This document shows positions 6,735 through 14,962 of a stretch of DNA of 64,000 bases, piece after piece. The first letter of the stretch is position 1, and each line of letters begins with the position of its first letter. Origin of the DNA: Akkermansiaceae bacterium. Its GTDB lineage: Bacteria; Verrucomicrobiota; Verrucomicrobiia; Verrucomicrobiales; Akkermansiaceae. The DNA is taken from NCBI GenBank assembly GCA_017798145.1, contig CP059069.1, positions 2,961,226 to 3,025,225 on the forward strand, written 5' to 3'. The notes under the pieces are model-generated. The model ran no database searches. It had not been told where the DNA came from and saw only the letters and a list, made by a program, of their open reading frames with translations. The translations under genes and the position numbers were made by a program.

Positions 6735-8729
6735 GTGTCCCGGATTTCCCCCATGTTCCTGCAAGGGCGGCGCTTGCTTATCTGCGCCATCCTCGCCGTC
6801 CTCCCCTCTTGCGACACCCCGGAAAAGCATGCCCTCCGCGAGCTGTCCCGCGCCGGGGTGCAGCCCAGCGGGCGCGCCCTTGTCGATGCTGTTACCGCAG
6901 GCCAGGACCAGCATGTCCGCTGGCTCCTGGACGTGGGGGTTCACACCGAGCAGCGCGATGCCGCCGGCCGCCACCCGCTGCGCATCACCGTCGAGCAGGA
7001 CAGGCCCAGCGTCGCCATCATGCTCCTCGATTCCGGGGCGAACCCGAACTCGAAGACCGCCGATGGCATTTCCGTCCTCGCCGCCGCCATCGCCCGCGAC
7101 GAGACACCCATCGTCGAGAAGCTCATCGCCATGGGCGCGAACCCGAACGCCCTCATGCCCGGCGGAGAGAAAATCCTCCCCTGGTGCATCCGCAACGGCC
7201 GCCTCGCCTTCGTCCGCTCCATGTTCAAGCATGGTGCGGATCCGCACCTCACCGACCACGCCGGAAACCCCTTGCTCCATATCGCCATCCAGGCCGGCCA
7301 CCGCGATCTCGTCCACACCCTCATCGAAATGGGGGCAGACCCCGGAGCCACAGATCCGCAGGGGCGCGGCGTCCTCGCCTTTGCAGTGAAAAACGGCTGG
7401 ACTGAAATCCTCCCCGACCTCGCCGCCGCCGGAGCCGATCCAAATCTCCCGTCGCCAGGCGGCCTCACCCTGCTGGAGCAGGCCATTGCGGAGCAAAACA
7501 CCGGCCTCATCCCCCTCCTCATGCGCATCGGTGCGGATCCCGTCCGCCTGCCGACCTCGCCCGGCGGCGTCACCCCGCTGGAGGCGGCCATCGCCAGCGG
7601 CCACCCGCCCACCCTCCGGGCCGTCCTCCGCCCCGGCGAGACGCTCGACGGCCCCGAGTGGGAGCCGGCCGTATGGCTCGCCTACCGCCGCGACAACCGC
7701 GACCTCGCAAAAATGCTTTTCCACAAGGGTGCCCGCGCCACCCGCCACCGCGAGAACGGCCTCCTGCTCACCGAGACCGCCGCCCTTGCCGGGGAGATCC
7801 CCTGGCTCAAGCTGCTCCTCGATTACGGCCACAGCCCCGGGAAATCCCTTGCCTATGCCTGCGCCCGGGGCGACCGCCTCACCGCCTCCTTCCTCCTGTC
7901 CGCCGGCGCATCCGCGGACGTCACACTTTTCCCCAGCCTCGACACCGCCCTATCCCTCGCGATGCGCTCCGGCAACGACGGCATCGCCGCCCTGCTCCTG
8001 CGCCACGGCGCAAACGCCAAGCTCCGCCTCCGCGAGGGCCAGAAGCCCCTCCACTTCGCCATCGTCACGGGAAATCCCAACACCGTCCGCGAGCTCCTCG
8101 CCGCCGGTGCCGATCCCAACGAGCCCATCGTCACCCCCGTCAGCCAGGCTTTCCTGGATCGCGTGAAATCCAAGGACATGCGCTGGTATCTCACCCGCAC
8201 CCGCAACGTCACTCCCATCATGCTCGCCGCAAACACCGGCAATCTCGCCACCGCCCGTCACCTCCTCGCCGCCGGCGCGAAGACCAACACCTACACCCGC
8301 CCCCACTCCACCTGGCCGCTCAACTTCGCCTCCCGCCGCAGCGATGTCCCCATGATGCGCCTCATCCTCGGCCAGGACCCGGACAAGACCGAGCGCCACA
8401 TCGTCCTATCCCTCTCCGAGCAGCGCGCCCGCGTCTATGATGCAAAGGGCGAGGAAATCTTCTCCACGAAAGTCTCCTCCGGAAAAAGCGGATACCGCAC
8501 CCGCCAGGGCGAGTTCGTCATCACCGACAAGCACCGCCACCACAACTCCTCCATCTACGGCTCCTCCATGCCCTACTTCCAGCGCCTCAGCTGCAGCGAT
8601 TTCGGCTTCCACTACGGCCACGTCCCCGGCTACCCCGCCTCCCACGGCTGCATCCGCCTGCCCATGGACTCCGCCAGGAAACTCTTCGCCATGACCGAAG
8701 TCGGCGACACCGTCACCATCAAGCCCTAG
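6735..8729 (+). CDS. Ankyrin-repeat protein with C-terminal L,D-transpeptidase domain
   Basis: The product is 664 residues from GTG 6735, or 658 from ATG 6753. The N-terminus (MFLQGRRLLICAILAVLPSC) is a signal peptide ending in a lipobox-like LPSC, so it may be a lipoprotein. Residues about 35-540 hold roughly a dozen ankyrin-type units (GADPNLPSPGGLTLLEQAI, GANPNALMPGGEKILPWCI). The last 110 residues are a YkuD L,D-transpeptidase (GEFVITDKHRHHNSS, then HYGHVPGYPASHGCIRLP). The nucleophile Cys is at about residue 639 and the catalytic His lies upstream. Such enzymes make 3-3 peptidoglycan crosslinks or attach proteins to peptidoglycan. The ankyrin stack may position the enzyme on an envelope partner, which is an inference. 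Confidence 0.9.
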   Translation: MSRISPMFLQGRRLLICAILAVLPSCDTPEKHALRELSRAGVQPSGRALVDAVTAGQDQHVRWLLDVGVHTEQRDAAGRHPLRITVEQDRPSVAIMLLDSGANPNSKTADGISVLAAAIARDETPIVEKLIAMGANPNALMPGGEKILPWCIRNGRLAFVRSMFKHGADPHLTDHAGNPLLHIAIQAGHRDLVHTLIEMGADPGATDPQGRGVLAFAVKNGWTEILPDLAAAGADPNLPSPGGLTLLEQAIAEQNTGLIPLLMRIGADPVRLPTSPGGVTPLEAAIASGHPPTLRAVLRPGETLDGPEWEPAVWLAYRRDNRDLAKMLFHKGARATRHRENGLLLTETAALAGEIPWLKLLLDYGHSPGKSLAYACARGDRLTASFLLSAGASADVTLFPSLDTALSLAMRSGNDGIAALLLRHGANAKLRLREGQKPLHFAIVTGNPNTVRELLAAGADPNEPIVTPVSQAFLDRVKSKDMRWYLTRTRNVTPIMLAANTGNLATARHLLAAGAKTNTYTRPHSTWPLNFASRRSDVPMMRLILGQDPDKTERHIVLSLSEQRARVYDAKGEEIFSTKVSSGKSGYRTRQGEFVITDKHRHHNSSIYGSSMPYFQRLSCSDFGFHYGHVPGYPASHGCIRLPMDSARKLFAMTEVGDTVTIKP

Positions 8730-8741
8730 CACCCGCAGCCA

Positions 8742-9164
8742 TCACTTCGCCCCGCCGACCTTGATCCGTGCCGGCAACTTCCTGATGCTGATGCCCGCCT
8801 TGCCGAGGGCATCCCAGATTTCGAGGAGCCTTTCCAGCGGCAGGCGGCGGTCCGCCTCCAGCTCCAGCTTGCGGCCGGGATTCTGCTTCTGGTAGGCGGT
8901 GAGATAGGCACCCAGCAAACCCTCCGGCACTGCCAGGGTGTCGAGGGTGATGTTCCCCTCTGCGTCCACCGCGATGACAGAGCGGGTGTCGGTGATTTTC
9001 CCCGAGGGGATTTCCTTCACCGTCGGCAGCTCGATCTCGAGCACCTCGCGGGGTTTCTTGAACGTCGTCGAGACGATGAAAAACACCAGCAGGATGAAGA
9101 GGATGTCGATCATCGGGACAATTGGCACCTGGGCCCGGGTGCGCTGGACGCGGTGGAATTCCAT
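8742..9164 (-). CDS. exbD: ExbD/TolR biopolymer transport protein
   Basis: The product is 140 residues. One membrane helix near the N-terminus (PMIDILFILLVFFIVSTTF) includes Asp20, the site of the proton-conducting Asp in ExbD/TolR. A periplasmic domain of about 100 residues follows. With ExbB it forms the proton-driven motor that energises TonB. It starts 3 nt after the exbB stop and is last in a tight leftward run. Confidence 0.9.
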   Translation of the reverse strand: MEFHRVQRTRAQVPIVPMIDILFILLVFFIVSTTFKKPREVLEIELPTVKEIPSGKITDTRSVIAVDAEGNITLDTLAVPEGLLGAYLTAYQKQNPGRKLELEADRRLPLERLLEIWDALGKAGISIRKLPARIKVGGAK

Positions 9165-9167
9165 CGG

Positions 9168-9803
9168 TCAGGGGGCGTTGTTGCCGGAACAGGCGGAGAC
9201 GAAGCCGGTCAGGACGGATTCCATGCGGGCGGTGAGGCGCTCGATGCGGCGGGTGAAATAGCTGTGGGCGATGACGCATGGCACCGCGATGGCGAGGCCG
9301 AAGATGGTGGTGTTGAGCGCCTCCGCGATGCCGCGGGCGATGGCGAGGTGGTCGGTGGTTTCGCCGAGACCCTGGAAAATGGTGACCAGGCCGGAGGCGG
9401 TGCCTAACAGCCCGAGCAGAGGGGCGACGGTGATCACGACATCAAGCACGCCGATGCCGGCGTGCATCCTCACGACTTCCTCGCGGGCGGAGGCCTCCAC
9501 GGCGCGGCTGATTTCCCCGGCGGGTCTGCCCTGATGCTTCAGGGCGACCGAGCCGAGGCGGGCGAGGCTGCTGCCGCCGTGCCGGATCTCGGCAACGACC
9601 GCCTCCGATTCGCCCGTGAGGATGGCTTCCATTCCGCCCGCAAGGCCGTGGGGGACCGTGCGGGAGCGGGCGAGGGAGAGGGCCTTGAAGCCGATGGCGG
9701 TGAGGCCGGCGATGGAGCAGAGGATGAGCGGGTAGATGAAGATGCCGCCCTTTCCGAGGAATTCCAAGGTGGCGGAGGTGGCGCTGATGGCGAGGTGGTG
9801 CAT
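9168..9803 (-). CDS. exbB: ExbB/TolQ/MotA proton channel protein
   Basis: The product is 211 residues with three hydrophobic segments: about 15-37 (GIFIYPLILCSIAGLTAIGF), 103-130 (DVVITVAPLLGLLGTASGLV) and 148-172 (FGLAIAVPCVIAHSYF). The last two are the conserved MotA/TolQ/ExbB channel core. It works with ExbD in the inner membrane. It starts 9 nt after the tonB-like gene stop. No TonB-dependent receptor is present in the window. Confidence 0.92.
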   Translation of the reverse strand: MHHLAISATSATLEFLGKGGIFIYPLILCSIAGLTAIGFKALSLARSRTVPHGLAGGMEAILTGESEAVVAEIRHGGSSLARLGSVALKHQGRPAGEISRAVEASAREEVVRMHAGIGVLDVVITVAPLLGLLGTASGLVTIFQGLGETTDHLAIARGIAEALNTTIFGLAIAVPCVIAHSYFTRRIERLTARMESVLTGFVSACSGNNAP

Positions 9804-9812
9804 TTGGTTCCG

Positions 9813-10973
9813 TTAGAAGTAGAAATTGAAAATGAGTTCAAGGGCATCGCCGCCCATTTCCTTTTTGACCGCAGGGGGCATCTCCGGGATGGGGGCGTTG
9901 CGGATCGAGTTCAGGGTGAAACCTTTCTGCACCTCGCCGGTCTGGTTGTCGCCGACAAACTGCACGCTTTTCACGCGGCCGTCGCTGGACACGAAGAAGC
10001 GGACGGTGAGGTAGCCGGGGGTGATGAAATCGCGGTGCCTCACGCAGTTTTTCTGCCACTCCTTTTCCACCGCCCTGCCAATGGCCGACTGGTAGCGGCC
10101 CATGGGGGAGTCTGACACATCGAGCGCGCTTTCGCCGTTGCGGGTCAGGTTGCCGCGGATGGCGGTCTTGCTCTGGTTCCCACGGAAGGCGGGATCGTCG
10201 ATGGGTTTCGGCTTGGGCCTGGGCTTTTCCTTCGCCTCGGATTCGTCCAGCCCCCCTGCAGCGCCGTCGCGCACTTTCATTTCCTCGCGGGGCTTCACGT
10301 CCTCGCTTACCAGGCTTTCGGGAACCGGTGTTTCGATGGGGTTGGGGCCGTCCAGGAGTTTTTCCCGGATCGCGGTCTCGGACTTTTCCTCCTCGCCGGG
10401 GGTGGGGGACGTTTCGCCCTTGGGCGTTTCCGCAGGCGGCTGGGTGTCCGGACTCAATGGTGTGGGCGGGGCATCCGGTGGGGCGATGGGGCGGGCGGCG
10501 GTGTCGAGCCTGCCGTCCTGGTAGGTGCTTTGCGTGGTCTCGATCTCATCTTCCCTCGGCTCACGCCCGGCCTGGGACGGCATGTCGGGCGCGGTGGCAT
10601 CCGGCGTGCGGTCGCTGGTGGCACGGGTGTTGCGCTCACCGATGTAGCGGCGGCTGGCTGGCGGCTCCGCGCTTTCCTGCTGCGGGGCGGTGCGGACAAC
10701 TTCCGGCGCCGCTTCGACCGTTTCCTCCGGCGGCAGCTCCGGCACCGCCTCGCGCCTGATCATTTCGGGGAAAATGCTGATCGTCTGCTCCGGGGGCGGC
10801 GCGGCGGCAACCGTTTTCCTGCGCTCGATCTCGGCGCGGACCGCCTCGATGCTGATCCATGTGAGGAGCAGGCCGTTGAGCAGGACGGAGACGCAGAGAG
10901 CCACCGCCCAGAGGCGGGCTTCGTCCCCGTTCGGTCGTGCAAACGCGCTGGCCACGGGGAGATATTGCCCCAA
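9813..10973 (-). CDS. TonB-like energy transducer
   Basis: The product is 386 residues. A membrane helix at about 21-45 (WAVALCVSVLLNGLLLTWI) is followed by a long Pro/Glu/Thr-rich periplasm-spanning region (about 60-270). A TonB C-terminal domain covers about 285-386 (LTVRFFVSSDGRVKSVQFVG). It would carry energy from ExbBD to outer-membrane receptors or another trans-periplasmic client. It is first of a tight tonB-exbB-exbD set, 34 nt downstream of the alpha/beta hydrolase gene on the same strand. The Pro-rich spacer is unusually long at over 200 residues. Confidence 0.88.
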   Translation of the reverse strand: MGQYLPVASAFARPNGDEARLWAVALCVSVLLNGLLLTWISIEAVRAEIERRKTVAAAPPPEQTISIFPEMIRREAVPELPPEETVEAAPEVVRTAPQQESAEPPASRRYIGERNTRATSDRTPDATAPDMPSQAGREPREDEIETTQSTYQDGRLDTAARPIAPPDAPPTPLSPDTQPPAETPKGETSPTPGEEEKSETAIREKLLDGPNPIETPVPESLVSEDVKPREEMKVRDGAAGGLDESEAKEKPRPKPKPIDDPAFRGNQSKTAIRGNLTRNGESALDVSDSPMGRYQSAIGRAVEKEWQKNCVRHRDFITPGYLTVRFFVSSDGRVKSVQFVGDNQTGEVQKGFTLNSIRNAPIPEMPPAVKKEMGGDALELIFNFYF

Positions 10974-11007
10974 TTCGCCGTGGGCGCAATGTTTCGCTTG
11001 GCTCCCC

Positions 11008-11808
11008 TCACATGGGGAGCTTGCGCCCTGCGATCTGGGCCGCGAGCCAGGCTTCGTTTTCCCATGGCACGCGGTGCCCGGAGTCCGGGGCGATGGCGAG
11101 CTGGAAATTTCCCGAAAGCGCTGAGGCCTCTTCGGCGATGGCGCGGAATTTCACGTCGTTCTCCCCGGCGACCCATAGGGTGGGGGTCTTGATTGCCGGC
11201 AACCTGTCCCAGAGGGGCTGCTGGTTGCCCAACGACCAATCGACGAAGCTGCGGGCGATCTCGCGACGGCGCTGGATGAGCTTCGCGTCCTCGCGACTGT
11301 CCCTCATCGCTCCGCCGAGCATGGGCTGGGCATTCCATTCCCTGAGGAAATCCTGCCACGGAAGCGTCAGCGCCTGGGTGGCCCGGAGGGTGTCAGAGGA
11401 ACGGCGGGCGACGGCCTCGGAGGGATCGCGCAGTCCGGGGTTTGCGGATATGATGACGGCCGCATCCCATGGGCCGCCCTCGATCAGTGCGTTTAGGGCG
11501 AGGCGGCCGCCCATCGAGTAGCCGATGAGGATGCGGTGAGCAGCCCTAGCGATTTCGCCATCCGCCTCGGCGTTCAGGCGCCTGCCGAATTCCGGCATCG
11601 GCACACTCTCGCACTCAAGGAAGCGCCAGAGATCGACGGCGCGGGTGGAAATGCCGGAGGCGGAGAGCGCCTTGGCCATGCCCCGCCAATCCGAGGCCGC
11701 GCCGACCGCTCCGTGAAGGCACCAACATTCCACGGGCGCAAGGCTTTCGTCCCTTGCCTTGGCCTTGGCATCAAGGCGTTCGTCGGCCTGTTTCGATGTC
11801 TGGATCAC
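11008..11808 (-). CDS. Alpha/beta-hydrolase, MenH-like
   Basis: The product is 266 residues. The nucleophile elbow is GYSMGGRLAL, close to the MenH-type GYSxGGR signature. Other alpha/beta-hydrolase landmarks are the oxyanion region CLHGAVGAASDW, the acid-loop stretch WVAGENDVKF and the terminal His in DSGHRVPWENEAWL. MenH removes pyruvate in menaquinone synthesis, but no other men gene is nearby, so the substrate is open. The first 25 residues are not conserved-looking and the true start could be internal. It begins immediately after the GYF-domain gene stop. Confidence 0.75.
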   Translation of the reverse strand: MIQTSKQADERLDAKAKARDESLAPVECWCLHGAVGAASDWRGMAKALSASGISTRAVDLWRFLECESVPMPEFGRRLNAEADGEIARAAHRILIGYSMGGRLALNALIEGGPWDAAVIISANPGLRDPSEAVARRSSDTLRATQALTLPWQDFLREWNAQPMLGGAMRDSREDAKLIQRRREIARSFVDWSLGNQQPLWDRLPAIKTPTLWVAGENDVKFRAIAEEASALSGNFQLAIAPDSGHRVPWENEAWLAAQIAGRKLPM

Positions 11809-12645
11809 TTAGTAAGGGTTGGGATTGGCCGGTGCCCCGGCCTCGGTTTCAGGTGCATCGGGCTGTCCCTGGGCTTGCTTCGCTTTCTCGATGACCTCGG
11901 AAAATTTCCGTAAATCCTCCTCGGGCAGCAGCCCCCTGAGCTTGTCCGGATCGATGGCGGAAAAGTAAATCACCGCGGCCACCGAGGCCGTGGCGACCAG
12001 TATGACGAGCCAATAAAGGATGGCTAGAACCCAACCGAGCGGATCCATTTTTTTACCGATCGCGTATCCCGGAGGGCAGGCAAAAGTCCGGTAATAGACC
12101 CAGATGCCGAGAAACGGCACGAACAGGCCGAGGAACCACCAGCGTGTCATGCCGAGGTTCTGAAAGCGCTTCAGGGTCACAGAAATGGACAGGACAAACG
12201 GCACCAGGATCAGCCCCAATGGCAGCAAACCCATGATCTCCGCGGAAACCTTGCCCTCCAGCAAAGGCATTCCAAATCCGATGCCCAGCCCCCACAGCAC
12301 AGGGAAGACATAGCAGAAAAAGAAAAACGCCCCCCGCCCGGCACCCGGCCTCTTGCCCATGGCCCTCTCCATGTCTTCGGGCGTGTCCCCCGAGACGTAT
12401 CCGGTGAAATTCCCGGAAGACACCTTCGCTTCCTCGGCGGCCTTCGCGGCGTCGTTCTTCTCGAAAAGCCCATCCAACTCGCCTGCGGGGATCCAGTCCT
12501 CCATGCCGTTTTTCCAGACCATGTCGAGCCGGGGGTTCAGCTCGCCGCGCTCCACCTCGAACTTCAGGTCGTCGATCGATACAGGGCCGAACTGCCTGCC
12601 TTCATGGGTGACGAACCATTCCTTCGCCGCATCAGCATTATCCAT
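11809..12645 (-). CDS. GYF-2 domain membrane protein with DUF805-like region
   Basis: The product is 278 residues. Residues 8-60 form a GYF-2 (DUF4339) domain (EWFVTHEGRQFGPVSIDDLK, VWKNGMEDWIPAGEL). After a linker come four or five membrane helices with a DUF805-like pattern (LKRFQNLGMTRWWFLGLFVP). The C-terminal tail is soluble and Pro/Ala-rich. Such proteins are common in Verrucomicrobiota and have no known function. It heads the leftward run ending in exbD. A 265-nt gap separates it from the divergent tRNA-Gly. Confidence 0.8.
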   Translation of the reverse strand: MDNADAAKEWFVTHEGRQFGPVSIDDLKFEVERGELNPRLDMVWKNGMEDWIPAGELDGLFEKNDAAKAAEEAKVSSGNFTGYVSGDTPEDMERAMGKRPGAGRGAFFFFCYVFPVLWGLGIGFGMPLLEGKVSAEIMGLLPLGLILVPFVLSISVTLKRFQNLGMTRWWFLGLFVPFLGIWVYYRTFACPPGYAIGKKMDPLGWVLAILYWLVILVATASVAAVIYFSAIDPDKLRGLLPEEDLRKFSEVIEKAKQAQGQPDAPETEAGAPANPNPY

Positions 12646-12867
12646 GCGTGCGTCGTTAGCAAATGAGGCTTGTCATGTCAACCTGTGGCAAGCCCGGGGC
12701 GGCGCACCTGGATTCGCCCCAAGCCAAGGGTATGGATTGGCCGCATGTGTCCGGACAGGCAACCCAAGGGCTTTCGAATCATGCAGGAGGTGGAATGCAC
12801 GGCAGAAAGGGATTTCAAAGAAAAGATATGCCCAAGCTGCTAGGCGGGCAAAAAATCAAAAAAAAGC

Positions 12868-12897
12868 TTGCCGAGCCCACTCCCGCTGGACGATAAA
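12868..12897 (+). promoter_or_regulatory. Candidate sigma-70 promoter of tRNA-Gly
   Basis: TTGCCG (12868-12873) and GATAAA (12892-12897) are spaced by 18 bp and end 13 bp before the first tRNA base. An A-rich tract precedes the -35 element. Confidence 0.5.
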
Positions 12898-12910
12898 TGG
12901 TCACCTCAAG

Positions 12911-12984
12911 GCGGGCATAGCTTAGTGGTAAAGCGCTATCCTTCCAAGTTAGACATGCGGGTTCGATTCCCGCTGCCCGCTCCA
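12911..12984 (+). tRNA. tRNA-Gly(UCC), CCA encoded
   Basis: The acceptor arms GCGGGCA (12911-12917) and TGCCCGC (12974-12980) pair perfectly. The anticodon loop CTTCCAA gives anticodon TCC. The T-arm GCGGGTTCGATTCCCGC is canonical, and CCA is encoded at 12982-12984. The anticodon stem has one T-T mismatch. Confidence 0.96.
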
Positions 12985-13021
12985 TGACTCCCAGAAAACC
13001 AATCTAGAAACCGATCATACC

Positions 13022-13567
13022 ATGAAAAAAATACTCTCATCCATTCTGATGGTGGCCGCTGTCGGCATGATTTCCGCACAAGCCCAGAACGATTGCACGG
13101 ATTCAGTCCAGGCTGTGAAAGACGCCATTGCCGCGGACAAGGACAACGTTCTCAAAATCGTCGCTTCCGAAACCGAAGTGAATCCGGATTGCGCATGCGA
13201 AATCGTGAAACAGGCCATCGTATCATCGAAGGCATCGAAAATCACGGTTGGTGAGATCGTGAAATCCGCTGCCGGGGCAGCACCGGATCGCCTTGACCTG
13301 ATCGTCCAGTGTGCGACCGCAGCCGCTCCCGATGCTTCCGCTAACATCCAGGCCGCAGCCGCCTCGGTTCGCGGCGGCCTCACAACCACAGGTTCCAATC
13401 CGCTTGACTTCCCGGGTGATGGCACTGAGCCGGTCGGCCCGCAGCCCGGCACGGATGGCGGCAACTCCATTCTTCGCCCAGGCCCGCAGCTGGACAATCC
13501 TCCGGCGATTGATGCCCCAGTGATCACCGAGCCAAGCCCTCCCACCACCACCACTTCCAACACCTGA
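13022..13567 (+). CDS. Secreted protein of unknown function
   Basis: The product is 181 residues with a clear signal peptide (MKKILSSILMVAAVGMISAQAQ). An Ala-rich helical domain (about 25-120) has four Cys in the mature part (NDCTDS, PDCACE, QCATAA) that could form disulfides. The tail is Pro/Gly/Thr-rich and disordered. The family is not recognised. It lies 43 nt upstream of the outer-membrane barrel gene, so it probably belongs to the exopolysaccharide module. Confidence 0.8.
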   Translation: MKKILSSILMVAAVGMISAQAQNDCTDSVQAVKDAIAADKDNVLKIVASETEVNPDCACEIVKQAIVSSKASKITVGEIVKSAAGAAPDRLDLIVQCATAAAPDASANIQAAAASVRGGLTTTGSNPLDFPGDGTEPVGPQPGTDGGNSILRPGPQLDNPPAIDAPVITEPSPPTTTTSNT

Positions 13568-13610
13568 AGCCACCATTCACCCTTCTGAACGTTCACCCAC
13601 AGACACACTT

Positions 13611-14828
13611 ATGAAATCAAAACTCATTATCAGCACCATCTCAGCCGCTGCGGCCGCCGCGGCAAGCGCAGGCGGTCTCTACATCCCCAACGATGCGGAA
13701 ACCTCGGTTCCGATCGCATGGAGCGTTGGAGTTGACGCCATCTGGGACGACAACACCACCCCCGGCCTTGCTGGCTTCGATGGTGACGAATCCTTCTCCC
13801 TCAACCCATTCGTCGGCGTATCATTCGTCAGCGTGACTCCGCAGACAACCTTGGACGTCTATGCCAGGCTCGGTGTGATCTACTACATCGACGATGCTCC
13901 CGCAATGAACGATGACACCTTCGGCCAAGCTCGTGTCGGCGTGAACCTCACCCACCGTTTCAATGAGCGCCTGCGCTTCACCAGCCGCAATTTCCTGGCC
14001 TATGAGCTAGAGCCGGATCTCGCTCAGGGTTTCGCCTCCAACCGAGTGAACAGCGAGTATCTCTACTGGCAGACAGACAACTCCATCGGCTATCGCTGGA
14101 CGGAACGTTTCGCAACATACACCGGTTTCCAACTCACAGGGCTGGAGTACGACAACATACCGGATGGTGATCGATTCACATGGACCGCTTACAACCAGTT
14201 CCGTTATCAGCTCAGCCCCCAATCGGTGCTCACGGCGTCCTATCGCTACTCTGAAACTGACGGAAGCGGGCGTGCATCCGACTCCACCAACCAATACCTG
14301 CTCATGGGTATCGAGCACCGCTTCAGCCCGAACACGATCCTGATCGCCAACGCCGGTGCCCAGCTTCGCGATGTAAGCGGCCCGGGCGGCAGCAACTCGA
14401 CCAACCCTTACCTTGAGCTGGCTCTCCGCTCACAAGTGAACACCCAGTTCAGCATCAGGGGCTTTGTGCGCTATGGTGCTGAGGACTATGACACAGTGGT
14501 CGCACTCCCAGCCATCGTGGAATACGACGAAAGGCTCACCTTGCGTGTAGGTGTCTCGGGCGAATACCAGCTTTCCCCGTCACTCTCACTGTTCGGTGGA
14601 GTCGATCTGATCACCACCTCCTACGAAAGCGGCCGCCTCATTCCCGGACCTGGTGGAGCGCCTGATGCTGATGAGACGCTTGTGAATGCCTACATCGGGG
14701 CATCCCTCAAGTTTACGGAGTATCTCTACGGCACGCTTTCCTACAACTTCACCAACGCAGACAGCGATGTTGTCAATCGTAGCTACGACCGCAACCGCAT
14801 CAGTCTCGGCCTTCGTGCGGAATTCTGA
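13611..14828 (+). CDS. Outer-membrane beta-barrel protein of the exopolysaccharide cluster
   Basis: The product is 405 residues with a signal peptide (MKSKLIISTISAAAAAAASAG). Most of the mature part alternates polar and hydrophobic residues with many aromatics (YSETDGSGRASDSTNQYLLM, TEYLYGTLSYNFTNADS) and ends in Phe (GLRAEF), the usual barrel-assembly signal. It precedes Wzz/kinase and Wza-like genes, as EpsL-type barrels do in exosortase-linked polysaccharide clusters. A role in polysaccharide secretion is inferred from context. An intrinsic terminator follows. Confidence 0.8.
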   Translation: MKSKLIISTISAAAAAAASAGGLYIPNDAETSVPIAWSVGVDAIWDDNTTPGLAGFDGDESFSLNPFVGVSFVSVTPQTTLDVYARLGVIYYIDDAPAMNDDTFGQARVGVNLTHRFNERLRFTSRNFLAYELEPDLAQGFASNRVNSEYLYWQTDNSIGYRWTERFATYTGFQLTGLEYDNIPDGDRFTWTAYNQFRYQLSPQSVLTASYRYSETDGSGRASDSTNQYLLMGIEHRFSPNTILIANAGAQLRDVSGPGGSNSTNPYLELALRSQVNTQFSIRGFVRYGAEDYDTVVALPAIVEYDERLTLRVGVSGEYQLSPSLSLFGGVDLITTSYESGRLIPGPGGAPDADETLVNAYIGASLKFTEYLYGTLSYNFTNADSDVVNRSYDRNRISLGLRAEF

Positions 14829-14886
14829 TTCAGTTGCCCGGGTTGCTTTGGCTATCCCAGCCTTGCAACCACCACCAAAATCTAAG

Positions 14887-14921
14887 GCTCCCGCGATGTT
14901 CGGCATTGCGGGAGCTTTTTT
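14887..14921 (+). terminator. Intrinsic terminator after the barrel gene
   Basis: GCTCCCGC (14887-14894) pairs perfectly with GCGGGAGC (14908-14915), followed by six T (14916-14921). It separates the barrel gene from the Wzz/kinase gene. Confidence 0.9.
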
Positions 14922-14962
14922 CTACGAGTAACATTTCTCCTCAAATCCCATATCCCATAGTT

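Noticed and set aside
5969..7405. Plus-strand frame of 478 codons from the ROK gene into the ankyrin gene
   Set aside because: It spans two real genes and their promoter region. It is rich in Arg and Pro and typical of a GC-driven open frame.
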